From NCBI RefSeq assembly GCF_902705885.1, contig NZ_CACSIP010000076.1, forward strand, positions 69,066 to 133,065: a DNA stretch of 64,000 nucleotides. The letters run 5' to 3'. Both the position numbers and the translations under genes were made by a program. The stretch is from Mycolicibacterium austroafricanum. Its GTDB lineage: Bacteria > Actinomycetota > Actinomycetes > Mycobacteriales > Mycobacteriaceae. Shown one piece after another: positions 43,815 through 53,300 of the stretch. Numbering within the stretch: the first letter of the stretch is position 1; each line of letters starts with the position of its first letter. Under the pieces are notes generated by a model. It was not told the origin of the DNA and ran no database searches. It saw only the letters and a list, made by a program, of their open reading frames with translations.

Positions 43815-46001
43815 ATGACGCTCGAGGCCGATCCGACGTACGTACCCAAAGAACTGACCATCGTGCGCGGCGCGTGCCCGCATGACTGTCCCGACACCTG
43901 CGCGATGCTCTACCACGTCGAAGACGGCAAACTCGTTGACGTCAAAGGTGATCCGGACCATCCCATGACCAGGGGCGGTCTGTGCGTGAAGGTCAAGAAC
44001 TTCCACGAACACCACTACCAGTCCGACCGGTTGCTGCACCCGATGCGCCGGGTGGGCGCCAAGGGCGCGGGTGAGTTCGAGCGCATCAGCTGGGACGAGG
44101 CGCTGGCCGAGATCAAGCGCCGGTGGACGTCGATCATCGACGAGTACGGCAGCCAGGCGATCATGCCGCACGCCTACCTGGGCCACCAGGGGGTGCTCAA
44201 CGGGCTCACCGCCGGCGACGCGTTCTTCAACCGCCTCGGCTCCACCGTCGCGGAGAAGACCTACTGCGAGTCCGGGTCCTCGACGGCGTGGCACATGACC
44301 GTCGGCGGCTCCGGTGGCCTCGACGTCGAGTCGATGGCGCATTCGAAGTACATCATCGTCTGGGGCATGAACATGACCAGCACGAACCTGCACGGCTGGC
44401 CGTTCCTGCTGGAAGCCCGAAAGAACAACGGCGCCAAGATCGTTGTCATCGATCCGTTCCGCACCCGCACCGCGCGACAAGCCGACTGGCACATCCCTAT
44501 CCGGCCCGGCACCGACGGGGCGCTGGCGCTCGGGATGATCCACGAGATCATCGCCCAGGGGCTCGTCGACACCGACTACGTCGAGAAGTACACCGTGGGT
44601 TACGACGAGCTGGCCGCGCGCGCCGCGAACTTCCCGCCCGAGCGCGTCGAGGAGATCACCGGGATACCTGCCGACGACGTCCGGACGCTGGCACGGGAGT
44701 ACGCCACGACACCGCCCGCAGCGATCCGTCAGGGAGTGGCGCTGGAACGCAGCCGCGGTGGCGGCCAGGCCATCCGCGCCATCACCTGCCTGCCGGCGCT
44801 CATCGGTGCGTGGCGACACGTCGGCGGCGGCACCATGGAGATGCCGATCTGGGAGTTCCCGACGAAGTTCGACGCCATCTGCAAGCCGGAGTGGATCCCC
44901 GAGGGCACCCGGGTGGTCAACGAACTCGATCTCGGGATGGCGCTGACCGGTGAACTCGAGCTCGATCCGCCCATCCAGTCGCTGTTCGTCTACAACTCCA
45001 ACCCGGTGTCCCAGGGGCCGGCTCAGGAGAAGACGATGCGGGGGCTGATGCGCGACGACCTGTTCACGGTGGTGAGCGAGCATTTCATCACCGACACAGC
45101 CAAATACGCCGACATCCTGCTGCCTGCCACCATGCAGGCCGAGCAGCTCGACATCATGGTGACGTGGGGCCACCTCTACATCTCACTCAACCAGCCGGCG
45201 ATCGAGGCGCCTGGGGAGTGCGTCCCGAACGTCGAGCTGTTCCGGCGGCTGGCCAGGACGATGGAGTTCGACCAGGAGTCGATGGCCTACTGGGATCGGA
45301 CCGACCGGGAGATGCTGATCGACTTCCACGACTGGGCTGCACCGGCGCTTGCCGGCATCACCTTCGAGAAGCTCGAAGAGGTGGGCTGGATGCGGCTCAA
45401 CGTCGGCACGCCCGACACCCGGGCGCCGCACGCCGAGGGCAATTTCCCCACCCCTTCGGGCAAATGTGAGTTCAAGTCCAGCCTCGCCGAAGGCGGCAAC
45501 TTCGTGGTTCCGGTGTGGCGGTCGATGTACGACGGGATGCAACCCGGCGGCTACGTCGACCCGGTCCCGGACTACATCCCGCCGTTCGAATCGCCGCAGT
45601 CCAATCCGGAACTCGCCGAACGCTTTCCGCTGAGCATCATCTCGCCGAAACCGCACGCGTTCCTCAACAGCCAGTACGGCAACGCGGCGGACAAGCAGCA
45701 GGTCCAGGGTGGGCAGCGGGTGTTCATCCACCCCGCCGACGCCGCCGAACGCGGCATCGGGGAAGGCGAGCTGGTGCGGGTGTTCAACGACCGCGGTTCG
45801 TTCCAAGGCCCCGCGGTGTACGAGTCGGATCTGATACCCGGGTTGGTGATGGCCAATGTCGGCCACTGGCAGGGGAAGACCTCGGGCACCACGGTCAACG
45901 CGATCACCGCCGACCGGCACTGCTCACTCGGAAACGCCGGCGTGTACGGCGACAACCTGGTCGAGGTCGAGAAGGTGGCGGATCAGGCCATCGCCGGCTA
46001 A
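43815..46001 (+). CDS. Molybdopterin-dependent oxidoreductase (DMSO reductase family)
   Basis: ATG 43815 follows GAAGGAATCCGCC. The 728-residue protein opens with the [4Fe-4S] motif CPHDCPDTC...GGLC (about residues 20-60). Typical bis-MGD-binding segments follow: EFERISWDEALAEIKRRWTS, KTYCESGSSTAWHMTVGGSG (with a possible Mo-ligating Cys), YIIVWGMNMTSTNLHGWPFL and a C-terminal MopD-binding domain (GSFQGPAVYESDLIPGLVMA). No signal or Tat leader is present, so it is likely cytoplasmic. No partner subunits are adjacent. The substrate is uncertain (formate, sulfur-oxyanion or related). Confidence 0.85.
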   Translation: MTLEADPTYVPKELTIVRGACPHDCPDTCAMLYHVEDGKLVDVKGDPDHPMTRGGLCVKVKNFHEHHYQSDRLLHPMRRVGAKGAGEFERISWDEALAEIKRRWTSIIDEYGSQAIMPHAYLGHQGVLNGLTAGDAFFNRLGSTVAEKTYCESGSSTAWHMTVGGSGGLDVESMAHSKYIIVWGMNMTSTNLHGWPFLLEARKNNGAKIVVIDPFRTRTARQADWHIPIRPGTDGALALGMIHEIIAQGLVDTDYVEKYTVGYDELAARAANFPPERVEEITGIPADDVRTLAREYATTPPAAIRQGVALERSRGGGQAIRAITCLPALIGAWRHVGGGTMEMPIWEFPTKFDAICKPEWIPEGTRVVNELDLGMALTGELELDPPIQSLFVYNSNPVSQGPAQEKTMRGLMRDDLFTVVSEHFITDTAKYADILLPATMQAEQLDIMVTWGHLYISLNQPAIEAPGECVPNVELFRRLARTMEFDQESMAYWDRTDREMLIDFHDWAAPALAGITFEKLEEVGWMRLNVGTPDTRAPHAEGNFPTPSGKCEFKSSLAEGGNFVVPVWRSMYDGMQPGGYVDPVPDYIPPFESPQSNPELAERFPLSIISPKPHAFLNSQYGNAADKQQVQGGQRVFIHPADAAERGIGEGELVRVFNDRGSFQGPAVYESDLIPGLVMANVGHWQGKTSGTTVNAITADRHCSLGNAGVYGDNLVEVEKVADQAIAG

Positions 46002-46013
46002 TCCGCCAGCTAG

Positions 46014-47864
46014 CTAGCCCACCGCACCGACGTCGCGTACTGCCCCCTTGTCCGCCGACAACGCCAGCGCCGCATAGGCCCGCAATGCCGCCGACACCAC
46101 CCGCTCGCGGGAGCGGGGCAGGTACCCGCCGACCGACGCCAACAACGCCGCCCGGCGCCGCTCCAGTTCGTCGTCGCCGACGTCGACCTGGATCGTCCGG
46201 TGCGGGATGTCGATCGTGACGAGGTCGCCGTCCTCGACCAGCGCGATGGTGCCGCCGGCGGCGGCCTCAGGGGAGACGTGGCCGACCGAGAGCCCCGACG
46301 AACCACCGGAGAACCGGCCGTCGGTTACCAGGGCGCACACGCCGGCCAGCCCACGACCCTTCAGAAACGAAGTGGGATAGAGCATCTCCTGCATTCCCGG
46401 CCCACCCCGGGGCCCTTCGTAGCGGACCACCACCACATCACCCGGCTGTACCCGGCCCGACAGGATGGCCTCGACCGCGTCCTCCTGCGACTCGACCACC
46501 ACAGCCGGGCCGGAGAACTTCAGGATCGACTCGTCCACGCCTGCGGTCTTGACGATGCAGCCGTCCGTCGACAGGTTGCCGCGCAGTACCGCCAGCCCAC
46601 CGTCCTCGGAGTAGGCGTGCCGCACATCACGGACACACCCGGCCGCGGCGTCGGTGTCCAGGCTCTCCCAGCGCTGCGACTGCGAGAACGCCGTCGCCGA
46701 CCGCACACACCCGGGCGCGGCGTGGAACAGCTCGACGGCGTGACCCGATGCCGAACCACCGCGAATGTCCCAGCGGCGCAGCCATTCCGCCAGTGAATCG
46801 GCGTGCACCGCGTGCACGGTCTCGTGCAGTAGTCCACCGCGCCACAACTCACCCAGGATCGCCGGGACGCCACCGGCCCGATGCACGTCCTCCATCAGGT
46901 AGTGCCCGTTGGGCGCCACCTTGCACAGGCAGGGCACCGCCCGGCTGCGCTTTTCGATGTCCTCCAGCGTGTAGTCCAGCTCCGCTTCCCGGGCGGCCGC
47001 CAGCAGGTGCAACACCGTATTGGTGCTGCCGCCCATCGCGATGTCCATCGCCATCGCGTTGTCGAACGCGTCGCGGCCGGCGATCGCGCGGGGCAGCACC
47101 CGCGCGTCGTCGTCGTCGTAGTAGCGGTGGCACAGTGCCATCACCGTGCGCCCGGCGTCCTCGTACAGCGCGCGCCGCGCGGTGTGGGTGGCCAGCGTCG
47201 ACCCGTTGCCCGGCAGCGCCAGCCCCAGCGCCTCGGTCAGGCAGTTCATCGAGTTCGCGGTGAACATGCCCGAACACGACCCGCACGTCGGGCACGCTGC
47301 CTCCTCGATGCGGGCCAGGTCGGGATCGGACACCTCGTTGTTCACCGAGTCGGCGACCGCGGTGATCAGGTTGAGCCGGGTGCGCACCGTGCCGTCGACC
47401 AACTCGGCAGAGCCGCCCTCCATCGGCCCACCGGAGACGAACACCGTCGGGATGTTCAACCGCAGCGCGGCCATCAGCATCCCGGGGGTGATCTTGTCGC
47501 AGTTGGAGATGCACACCAACGCGTCGGCGCAGTGCGCATTGACCATGTACTCGACGGAGTCGGCGATCAGCTCCCGCGACGGCAGCGAGTACAGCATGCC
47601 GCCGTGACCCATCGCGATGCCGTCGTCGACGGCGATGGTGTTGAACTCCCGCGGCACCCCACCGGCCGCCGTGACGGCCTGCGACACGATTCGCCCGACC
47701 GGCTGCAGATGGGTGTGCCCCGGCACGAACTCGGTGAAGCTGTTGGCAACCGCGACGATCGGCTTGCCGATGTCGTCGCCGGCCACCCCCGACGCGCGCA
47801 GCAGCGCCCGCGCCCCCGCCATGTTGCGTCCGTGGGTGACCGTACGTGATCTCAGAACCGTCAT
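46014..47864 (-). CDS. ilvD: Dihydroxy-acid dehydratase (long, E. coli-type)
   Basis: The enzyme dehydrates 2,3-dihydroxy-3-methylvalerate and 2,3-dihydroxyisovalerate in isoleucine/valine synthesis. ATG 47864 gives 616 residues, MTVLRSRTVTHGRNMAGARA, the same length as the E. coli enzyme. Cys for the Fe-S cluster are in SNCDKITPGMLM (C122) and CPTCGSCSGMFTANSMNCLT (C194, C197), with MGGSTN, VDGRFSGGS and FLKGRGLAGVCAL elsewhere. Many mycobacteria also encode a shorter IlvD; this long form may be a paralogue. It is divergent from an XRE/MmyB regulator with a palindrome between, suggesting specific control. Confidence 0.92.
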   Translation of the reverse strand: MTVLRSRTVTHGRNMAGARALLRASGVAGDDIGKPIVAVANSFTEFVPGHTHLQPVGRIVSQAVTAAGGVPREFNTIAVDDGIAMGHGGMLYSLPSRELIADSVEYMVNAHCADALVCISNCDKITPGMLMAALRLNIPTVFVSGGPMEGGSAELVDGTVRTRLNLITAVADSVNNEVSDPDLARIEEAACPTCGSCSGMFTANSMNCLTEALGLALPGNGSTLATHTARRALYEDAGRTVMALCHRYYDDDDARVLPRAIAGRDAFDNAMAMDIAMGGSTNTVLHLLAAAREAELDYTLEDIEKRSRAVPCLCKVAPNGHYLMEDVHRAGGVPAILGELWRGGLLHETVHAVHADSLAEWLRRWDIRGGSASGHAVELFHAAPGCVRSATAFSQSQRWESLDTDAAAGCVRDVRHAYSEDGGLAVLRGNLSTDGCIVKTAGVDESILKFSGPAVVVESQEDAVEAILSGRVQPGDVVVVRYEGPRGGPGMQEMLYPTSFLKGRGLAGVCALVTDGRFSGGSSGLSVGHVSPEAAAGGTIALVEDGDLVTIDIPHRTIQVDVGDDELERRRAALLASVGGYLPRSRERVVSAALRAYAALALSADKGAVRDVGAVG

Positions 47865-47912
47865 GACGTCCACGCTGGTACCGCGGCCGTTCCCCGGGAA
47901 GTCGGCGCTGAT

Positions 47913-47933
47913 GCTAGTAGTGCCGGTACTAGC
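47913..47933. promoter_or_regulatory. Palindromic operator between ilvD and the XRE regulator
   Basis: GCTAGTA-N7-TACTAGC, a perfect inverted repeat of seven-base arms. It lies 11-31 bases upstream of the regulator GTG (47944) and 49-69 bases upstream of the ilvD ATG (47864), fitting autoregulation and shared control. Confidence 0.65.
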
Positions 47934-47943
47934 CTGAGGTGTC

Positions 47944-48771
47944 GTGGACAAACGCGCGCAGCAACGCCTCGCCCTGGGCGAGTTCCTGCGTGCGCGCCGC
48001 GAGGCCGCGCCGCGCGCCGAACTGGGGCTGCCCACCGTGCCGCGGATGCGCACCAGCGGCCTGCGCCGTGAGGAGGTCTCGGTCGAAGCCGGGGTGAGCG
48101 TCACCTGGTACACCTGGCTCGAGCAGGGGCGCGACATCAATCCGTCCCGGCAGGTACTCGACGCCGTCGCCCGCGCGCTGCGGCTGAGCGCCGCCGAACA
48201 CGAATACGTACTCGCGTTGGGCGGCTATGCCGCCGAGTCGGCGGGGTCCGGCGGCCCGCTGCCGGCGCAGATCCAGCGGTTCCTCGACGCGCTGGCCGGC
48301 TACCCGGCGTTCGCCATCGCACCGGACTGGGAGATCGTCGCCTGGAACGGGGCCTACGCCGCGCTCTACCCGAACATCGAGCACACCGCCGCGGCCGACC
48401 GCAACCTGCTGTGGCTGGTGTTCATGGACCCCTACATCCGTGACCTGCTGCCGGACTGGGACACCGACAGCCGCCGCTTCCTGGCCGAGTTCCGCGCCGA
48501 CGCCGGCCCGCGGGTGGGGGAGCCATCGGTGACGGCGCTGGTCGATCGGCTGCTGGGCGCCAGCGACCACTTCGCCGAGGCGTGGCGGGCCACCGGCATC
48601 GAGCGCTTCACCTCCCGCGAACGCCGATTCCGGCACCCCGTCGTCGGCGACCTGTTGCTCGAACATCACCAGGTCGCACCGGTCGACGTCCCCGACATCC
48701 ACATCGTCGCCTACCTGCCGGGCGCCGAAACCGTTGATGCGCAACGGCTTCGGCGGCTGATCGGGCAGTGA
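47944..48771 (+). CDS. XRE-family regulator with MmyB-like ligand-binding domain
   Basis: GTG 47944 gives 275 residues: MDKRAQQRLALGEFLRARRE. The N-terminal HTH is the XRE type, RREEVSVEAGVSVTWYTWLE followed by QGRDINPSRQVLDAVARALR. The C-terminal MmyB-like/PAS-fold domain has VAWNGAYAALYPNIEH, RNLLWLVFMDPYIRDLL, and RFRHPVVGDLLLEHHQVAPV. Such regulators bind small ligands (in related cases fatty acids or similar) and control adjacent, divergent genes. The nearby palindrome and ilvD suggest local regulation. Confidence 0.88.
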   Translation: MDKRAQQRLALGEFLRARREAAPRAELGLPTVPRMRTSGLRREEVSVEAGVSVTWYTWLEQGRDINPSRQVLDAVARALRLSAAEHEYVLALGGYAAESAGSGGPLPAQIQRFLDALAGYPAFAIAPDWEIVAWNGAYAALYPNIEHTAAADRNLLWLVFMDPYIRDLLPDWDTDSRRFLAEFRADAGPRVGEPSVTALVDRLLGASDHFAEAWRATGIERFTSRERRFRHPVVGDLLLEHHQVAPVDVPDIHIVAYLPGAETVDAQRLRRLIGQ

Positions 48772-48772
48772 C

Positions 48773-49342
48773 TCAGACGGCTGCCACCGCCCGGTAGACC
48801 AGATCGGAGACAGTGTGGCAATAGTCGTCATCAACCGGCTCACCGGTGTACAACGCGCGCATGTTGATCGGGGCGAACAGCAGTTCCAGCGCGTGGAGGA
48901 AGTCGACCCCGCTGCGTAGCTCACCGCGTTCGCGGGCACGGTCGAAGACCACACTGAGGCTGGCGGCACGGTCCCGCCACACCGTCTGCCGGATTTCGAC
49001 ACTGGAGATGTGGGCGTCACCGATGAGGTGCCCGCCGTGCAGCTTGCGGCCGGCCGCCGAGCTCACCAACGTGGCCATCCGGACCGCCAGCATGAACAGA
49101 TCGCTGCGCAGGGATCCGGTGTCGGGCGGCCCGTCGGCATCACCGGGCCGGTGGGCCAGCGCGTCGCGGATCAGGGCGTCGGCGTCGGGCCAGTGCCGCA
49201 GAATCAGCTGCTCGTCCAGCCCGTGGTGATGCGCCATCGAGGCGAGGTTGAAGCGGTCGAGGCCCCAACGGGCCACTTCTTCGTGGACGGCAGCGACTAT
49301 CCGATCCCGGTCATAGTCTGCCAGTGGATGGTCGTCCACCAT
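48773..49342 (-). CDS. TetR-family transcriptional regulator
   Basis: The 189-residue protein MVDDHPLADYDRDRIVAAVH has an N-terminal HTH (DRFNLASMAHHHGLDEQLIL, RHWPDADALIRDAL), somewhat degenerate for TetR. A C-terminal helical domain of the TetR_C_16/33 kind follows (SDLFMLAVRMATLVSSAAGR, FLHALELLFAPINMRALYTG). It is divergent from the MBL hydrolase gene, the usual target layout for TetR repressors. Its stop lies one base from the XRE stop, convergent. Confidence 0.8.
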   Translation of the reverse strand: MVDDHPLADYDRDRIVAAVHEEVARWGLDRFNLASMAHHHGLDEQLILRHWPDADALIRDALAHRPGDADGPPDTGSLRSDLFMLAVRMATLVSSAAGRKLHGGHLIGDAHISSVEIRQTVWRDRAASLSVVFDRARERGELRSGVDFLHALELLFAPINMRALYTGEPVDDDYCHTVSDLVYRAVAAV

Positions 49343-49511
49343 CGGCTCTTCCTTTCAGCGCAACCCCCTCGCAGCTGATCCAGCAAACTCCAGTGTGCCA
49401 CAGTTCGGGGCCCGGCAGCGAAGCGTTCGGCAAACTCCGGCCGGAGGTGGAGTCCGTTCGCGTCTACCATGAACGATGGCCGGCCGACGCCGATCGTCGA
49501 AGGGGAATCCG

Positions 49512-50255
49512 ATGTCACTGATCGTCGAGCATTACGGCGACATCGGCATCACCCGACTGTCGCGGTGGATCTTCAACTGCTACCTCATCCACGGTGACCG
49601 GTCCTGCGTGGTGGTGGACCCCGGATTGCCCGGCAGCCGCGACGACGTCGCCGGGGTGCTTTCGGTGCTCGGTGGGACGGTCACCGCGGTGGTGGCGACC
49701 CACGGCCACAGCGACCATGTTGCCGGGGCGCCCGCTCTTGTCGGGGAAAGCGGTGCTGCGCTTCATCTCCCGGCGGTGACGGTCGGCTACCTGGACGGGT
49801 CGCAGCAACCGCGCACCCCCTCGCTGTCGAAGGTGGCGCAGATCTGGCCGACCCTGCTGAGTCAGCCGCTGGACACCGCGGCGCTCATCGGCTTCGTCCG
49901 CGGCGCGCAGATCGCCGGTTACGGCGGAGCCAAGGGAATGGTCGGTCAAGCGTTGCGGGGCGCCCGCCCCCTCGTCGACGGACAGCCCCTGCCAGGGGTG
50001 CCCGGCTGGGAGATCCTGTCGGTGCCAGGGCACACCGATGACTCCACCGCGTTCTGGCACGCCCAGAGCGCGACGCTGATCTCCGGCGACGCAGTGCTCA
50101 GCGCAGGTGATCGCGCGTGGTTCACCCCCGAGACCGTCGACGACGGGGCCGCCGCCCGCACCGAGGGACGATTGCGCGAGCTGCCGGTCGAGCACCTGCT
50201 GCCCGGCCATGGGCTGCCGGTACACAGCCGCGACGTCTGGGTCGACCGCCGCTGA
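49512..50255 (+). CDS. MBL-fold metallohydrolase
   Basis: ATG 49512 follows AAGGGGAATCCG. The 247-residue protein has the metallo-beta-lactamase signature HGHSDH (H64, H66, D68, H69), then VPGHTDDSTAFWH with the third metal ligand His, LISGDAVLSA (Asp) and LLPGHGLPVH (final His). It is a broad hydrolase class; the substrate is not evident. A TetR gene is divergent and may control it. Confidence 0.87.
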   Translation: MSLIVEHYGDIGITRLSRWIFNCYLIHGDRSCVVVDPGLPGSRDDVAGVLSVLGGTVTAVVATHGHSDHVAGAPALVGESGAALHLPAVTVGYLDGSQQPRTPSLSKVAQIWPTLLSQPLDTAALIGFVRGAQIAGYGGAKGMVGQALRGARPLVDGQPLPGVPGWEILSVPGHTDDSTAFWHAQSATLISGDAVLSAGDRAWFTPETVDDGAAARTEGRLRELPVEHLLPGHGLPVHSRDVWVDRR

Positions 50256-50269
50256 CGGGCCGACCTGTC

Positions 50270-50330
50270 GTTCAGACTGCGCTGGCGGCGGGCGCTTCTC
50301 GCACTTTGTCGCCGCCTTCGCAGTCTGAAC
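50270..50330. repeat. 61-bp palindromic repeat, copy 8
   Basis: Ends GTTCAGACTGCGCTGGCGGC and CGCCTTCGCAGTCTGAAC. It lies between convergent genes: 15 bases after the MBL hydrolase stop and 14 bases before the JetC stop. The terminal GTTCAG/CTGAAC pair is a compensated variant of GTTGAG/CTCAAC. Confidence 0.85.
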
Positions 50331-50343
50331 GCATGGGGGCGCC

Positions 50344-53300
50344 CTATACCCCGGCAGGCACCCTGGCGCCGGACCGCATCTCCTGACGCAGCGTGTTGAA
50401 CTCCGAGATGGTGCGGGTCGCGACGGTGGCGACCGGACGGGCATTGCGGCCGGTCGCCTCGGTCTTGGACACCATCACCACACTGTCGATGTAGGGCTGG
50501 ATCGTCGTCGCGTTCTGCACCGTCGCCACGATCACCAGCTGGAAACCGAACTTGCGGAACGCCTGCAGCGCCTGCTGGGCAAACTGCGGATCCGACTTGG
50601 AGAAGGCCTCGTCGAGCATCAGCTGCGCAAACACCGGCCGGTTCGCTTCGTTCGTTCCCGCGTCACCGGGCGCCGCAAGGTTGAAGCTCAGCGCGCCGGC
50701 CAGACAGAACGCCATCAGCTTCTCCTGCTCGCCCCCGGAATTGTCCCCGGCGTTGCTGTGCGTACGGATCAGCTCGTCGGTGCTGACATCCCATTCCGCG
50801 CAGTCGAAGGTGAAGCGGTTGCGCACATCCAGGGCATCCCGCGTCCACGCCCTGTCCTCCGGCGCCGCCGACGCCAACCGGTTGCGCAACCGCAGGATGT
50901 CGGCGTACTGGTCCAGGATCGCCTGCTTGTCCCCCAACCCCACCTCGGCGATGCGCCGCGAGATTGCCCGCACGATCTCTGTCAGCTCCGACACCGCCGC
51001 CAGCGCCCGCGGGGTGGCCCGCAGCGTCAACCGGGTACCGCGATTGAACTCCACCGCGCCCAGGCCTGTGTTCACCCGGTCGATCTGCTCGCTGATCCGC
51101 CGCGCCTCCTGCTCGGCCACCCGGTGCAACGTCAGGATGGCATCCGGGGCCTGCTCGGTGACCAGCCGCATCATCCGCTCGTAGGCCTCCGGCAGTTCCC
51201 GCTCGTCGATGTGGCGGCACAGCGCCACGTAGTCGTGCACCCGCTCGTCGAAATCGTCCGAGTCGTTCGGCACCGCGTCCGGGAAGGCGGTGTCGAACGT
51301 GTTGAGGATGCGGGCCAGCTCGTCGTAGGACCGCCGCCGGCTCTCCCGCAGCTGTTCGCGTTCCCGCTTGATCGCGGCGAAGAGCGCCTCCCGGTGCGGC
51401 TCGGGGTTGAGCAGCTCCAACGACACCGGGATCTGCGCGGCGTAGCGGTTCAGCAACTCGGTCAACGGTTCGGACACGAATCGAGGCTCGTCGCGCGAGC
51501 GCCCATCGGCCGCCGGCGCCAACCGCTCGGACAGCTCCAGCAGCTGGGTCCGGCGCCCGTCCAGATCGTCGCGACGGGTCTGCACCGCGCCCCGGCGTGT
51601 CATCAGTTTCTGGATCTGCGACCAGCATTCGTCGGCGCGGGCGTTCAACGCCTCGATGTCGGGATGCTCGGCGAGCAGCAGTTCGTACTGTTCGCGCAGC
51701 CGGTCGGCGTGCCCGTCGGCGGTCTCGATGTCGATCTGGCTCCACTGCGGGTACTGCTCGCAGATCGCCTTGCACGCCGCGGCGCGGTCGCGCCACTGCT
51801 GGCGCTGGGCGGCGATCTCGTCGGCCGCGCGGCGCGCCTTCTGATAGGTCTCCTCCGCGGCGGCCAGATCCATGGTCAGCGCGTTGATCTTGGCCGACAC
51901 GTCGCCCTGGTACAGGTACTCCGACTGTTTGAGGGGACGCCGGTCGTCCTTGATCGCCAGCCGGTCGGAGTCCTTGTACAAGCCGGTGTCGGTGACTGCG
52001 CGGCGGAACCGGCTGAACACCTCGGGGGTGTCGACGCAGATGTGGTCACCGGCGCTGCTGACGATGTCGACCGCCTCGGCGGCGCACGGGTGTGTCGGAT
52101 CGACCGTGAACAGCTTGCCTGCCAACGTGTTCGGCTCGGGCTCACCGGGCACGGCGCCGAACGAGTTGACGCGGACATGGTGCAGGGCCAGCCGGCCGCG
52201 CATGTTGGTGTCGTTGACGAACCGCAGCACCTTGGCGTGGTGCCGGTCGGGGACCAGCAAGCGCAGACCGGCGCCGCGCAGCACCTTCTCCACCGCGACC
52301 CGCCACCGGTTCTGCTCCGGCCGCAGGTCCATCAGCTCGGCGACGTAGGGGAGTTCGGTAGCCTCGACACCGATTGCGGCGCAGATGTGTTCGCGCATCG
52401 TCAGCGCGAACTCCGGCAGCGCCGACCCGACGTGCTCGACGCGTTTGAGTTCCTTGGCGGCCTCATCACGGGTGATGCGGGCCGCCTTCTGGGCGTACTC
52501 GGCGTCGGTGGAGGCTTCCCGGTTGCGTTCCACCCGGGCCAGCAGCTCGGTGGCCTGGGCGAGCAACTCCTCGCGCAGGTTCCAGAACTCGTCGGCGCTG
52601 TCCGGGATGTCGAGGCCTTGGGCGGCGAGTAGATCCTCGTAGCCGTTGCGGCGCCGCGACACCTGCTCGGCCTCGGTCTCGGCGGCGGTGACCTGCGACT
52701 GCAGCGGGCCGATGCTGGAGCTGGTCCCGCTGATCTGGGCGTTGAGCGAATCCGCTTCGGCCTTTGCCAGATTCAACGACCGGGTGACGTCCTCGTATTC
52801 ATTGTCGAGCTGGTCGACGGTGGTGTCCAAGGTCGCGATCTGCGTGGGGCACTGCGCCAACCGGACATGATCGGTGAACGCCCGCACCATGGGCGCGTCG
52901 ACCAGATCTATGATCCCCAGATCCGAGGACTCCGAGGCGTAGCGCTGCTGGATGGTCTCGATATCGCCGAGGATCTTGCGTTTGCGCTGCGCGACGGCCA
53001 GCAGCTCGCGGGCTTCCACCAGCGGGTCGATCTGCTTGAGCGCCTCCGGCAGCCGGGCCAGGCTGCCCGGCTCGTCGAGCATGAACTCCCGGACGAACTG
53101 TTCCAGTCCGCCAACACTTTTCAGCGACTTGGCCTTGCCCAGCAGCTGCTGGGCGGCATCGGAGGCGCGGATGCCGATGGTCGCGTACAGCTGGGCCAGG
53201 TACTGCGACTCGACCTTCGTGGTGAACCGCCAGCCGTCACACTTGAACACGCCGGTGTCGAAGCGGCCCGCGGCCCAGCGGTTGCACACGTCCTCGATGT

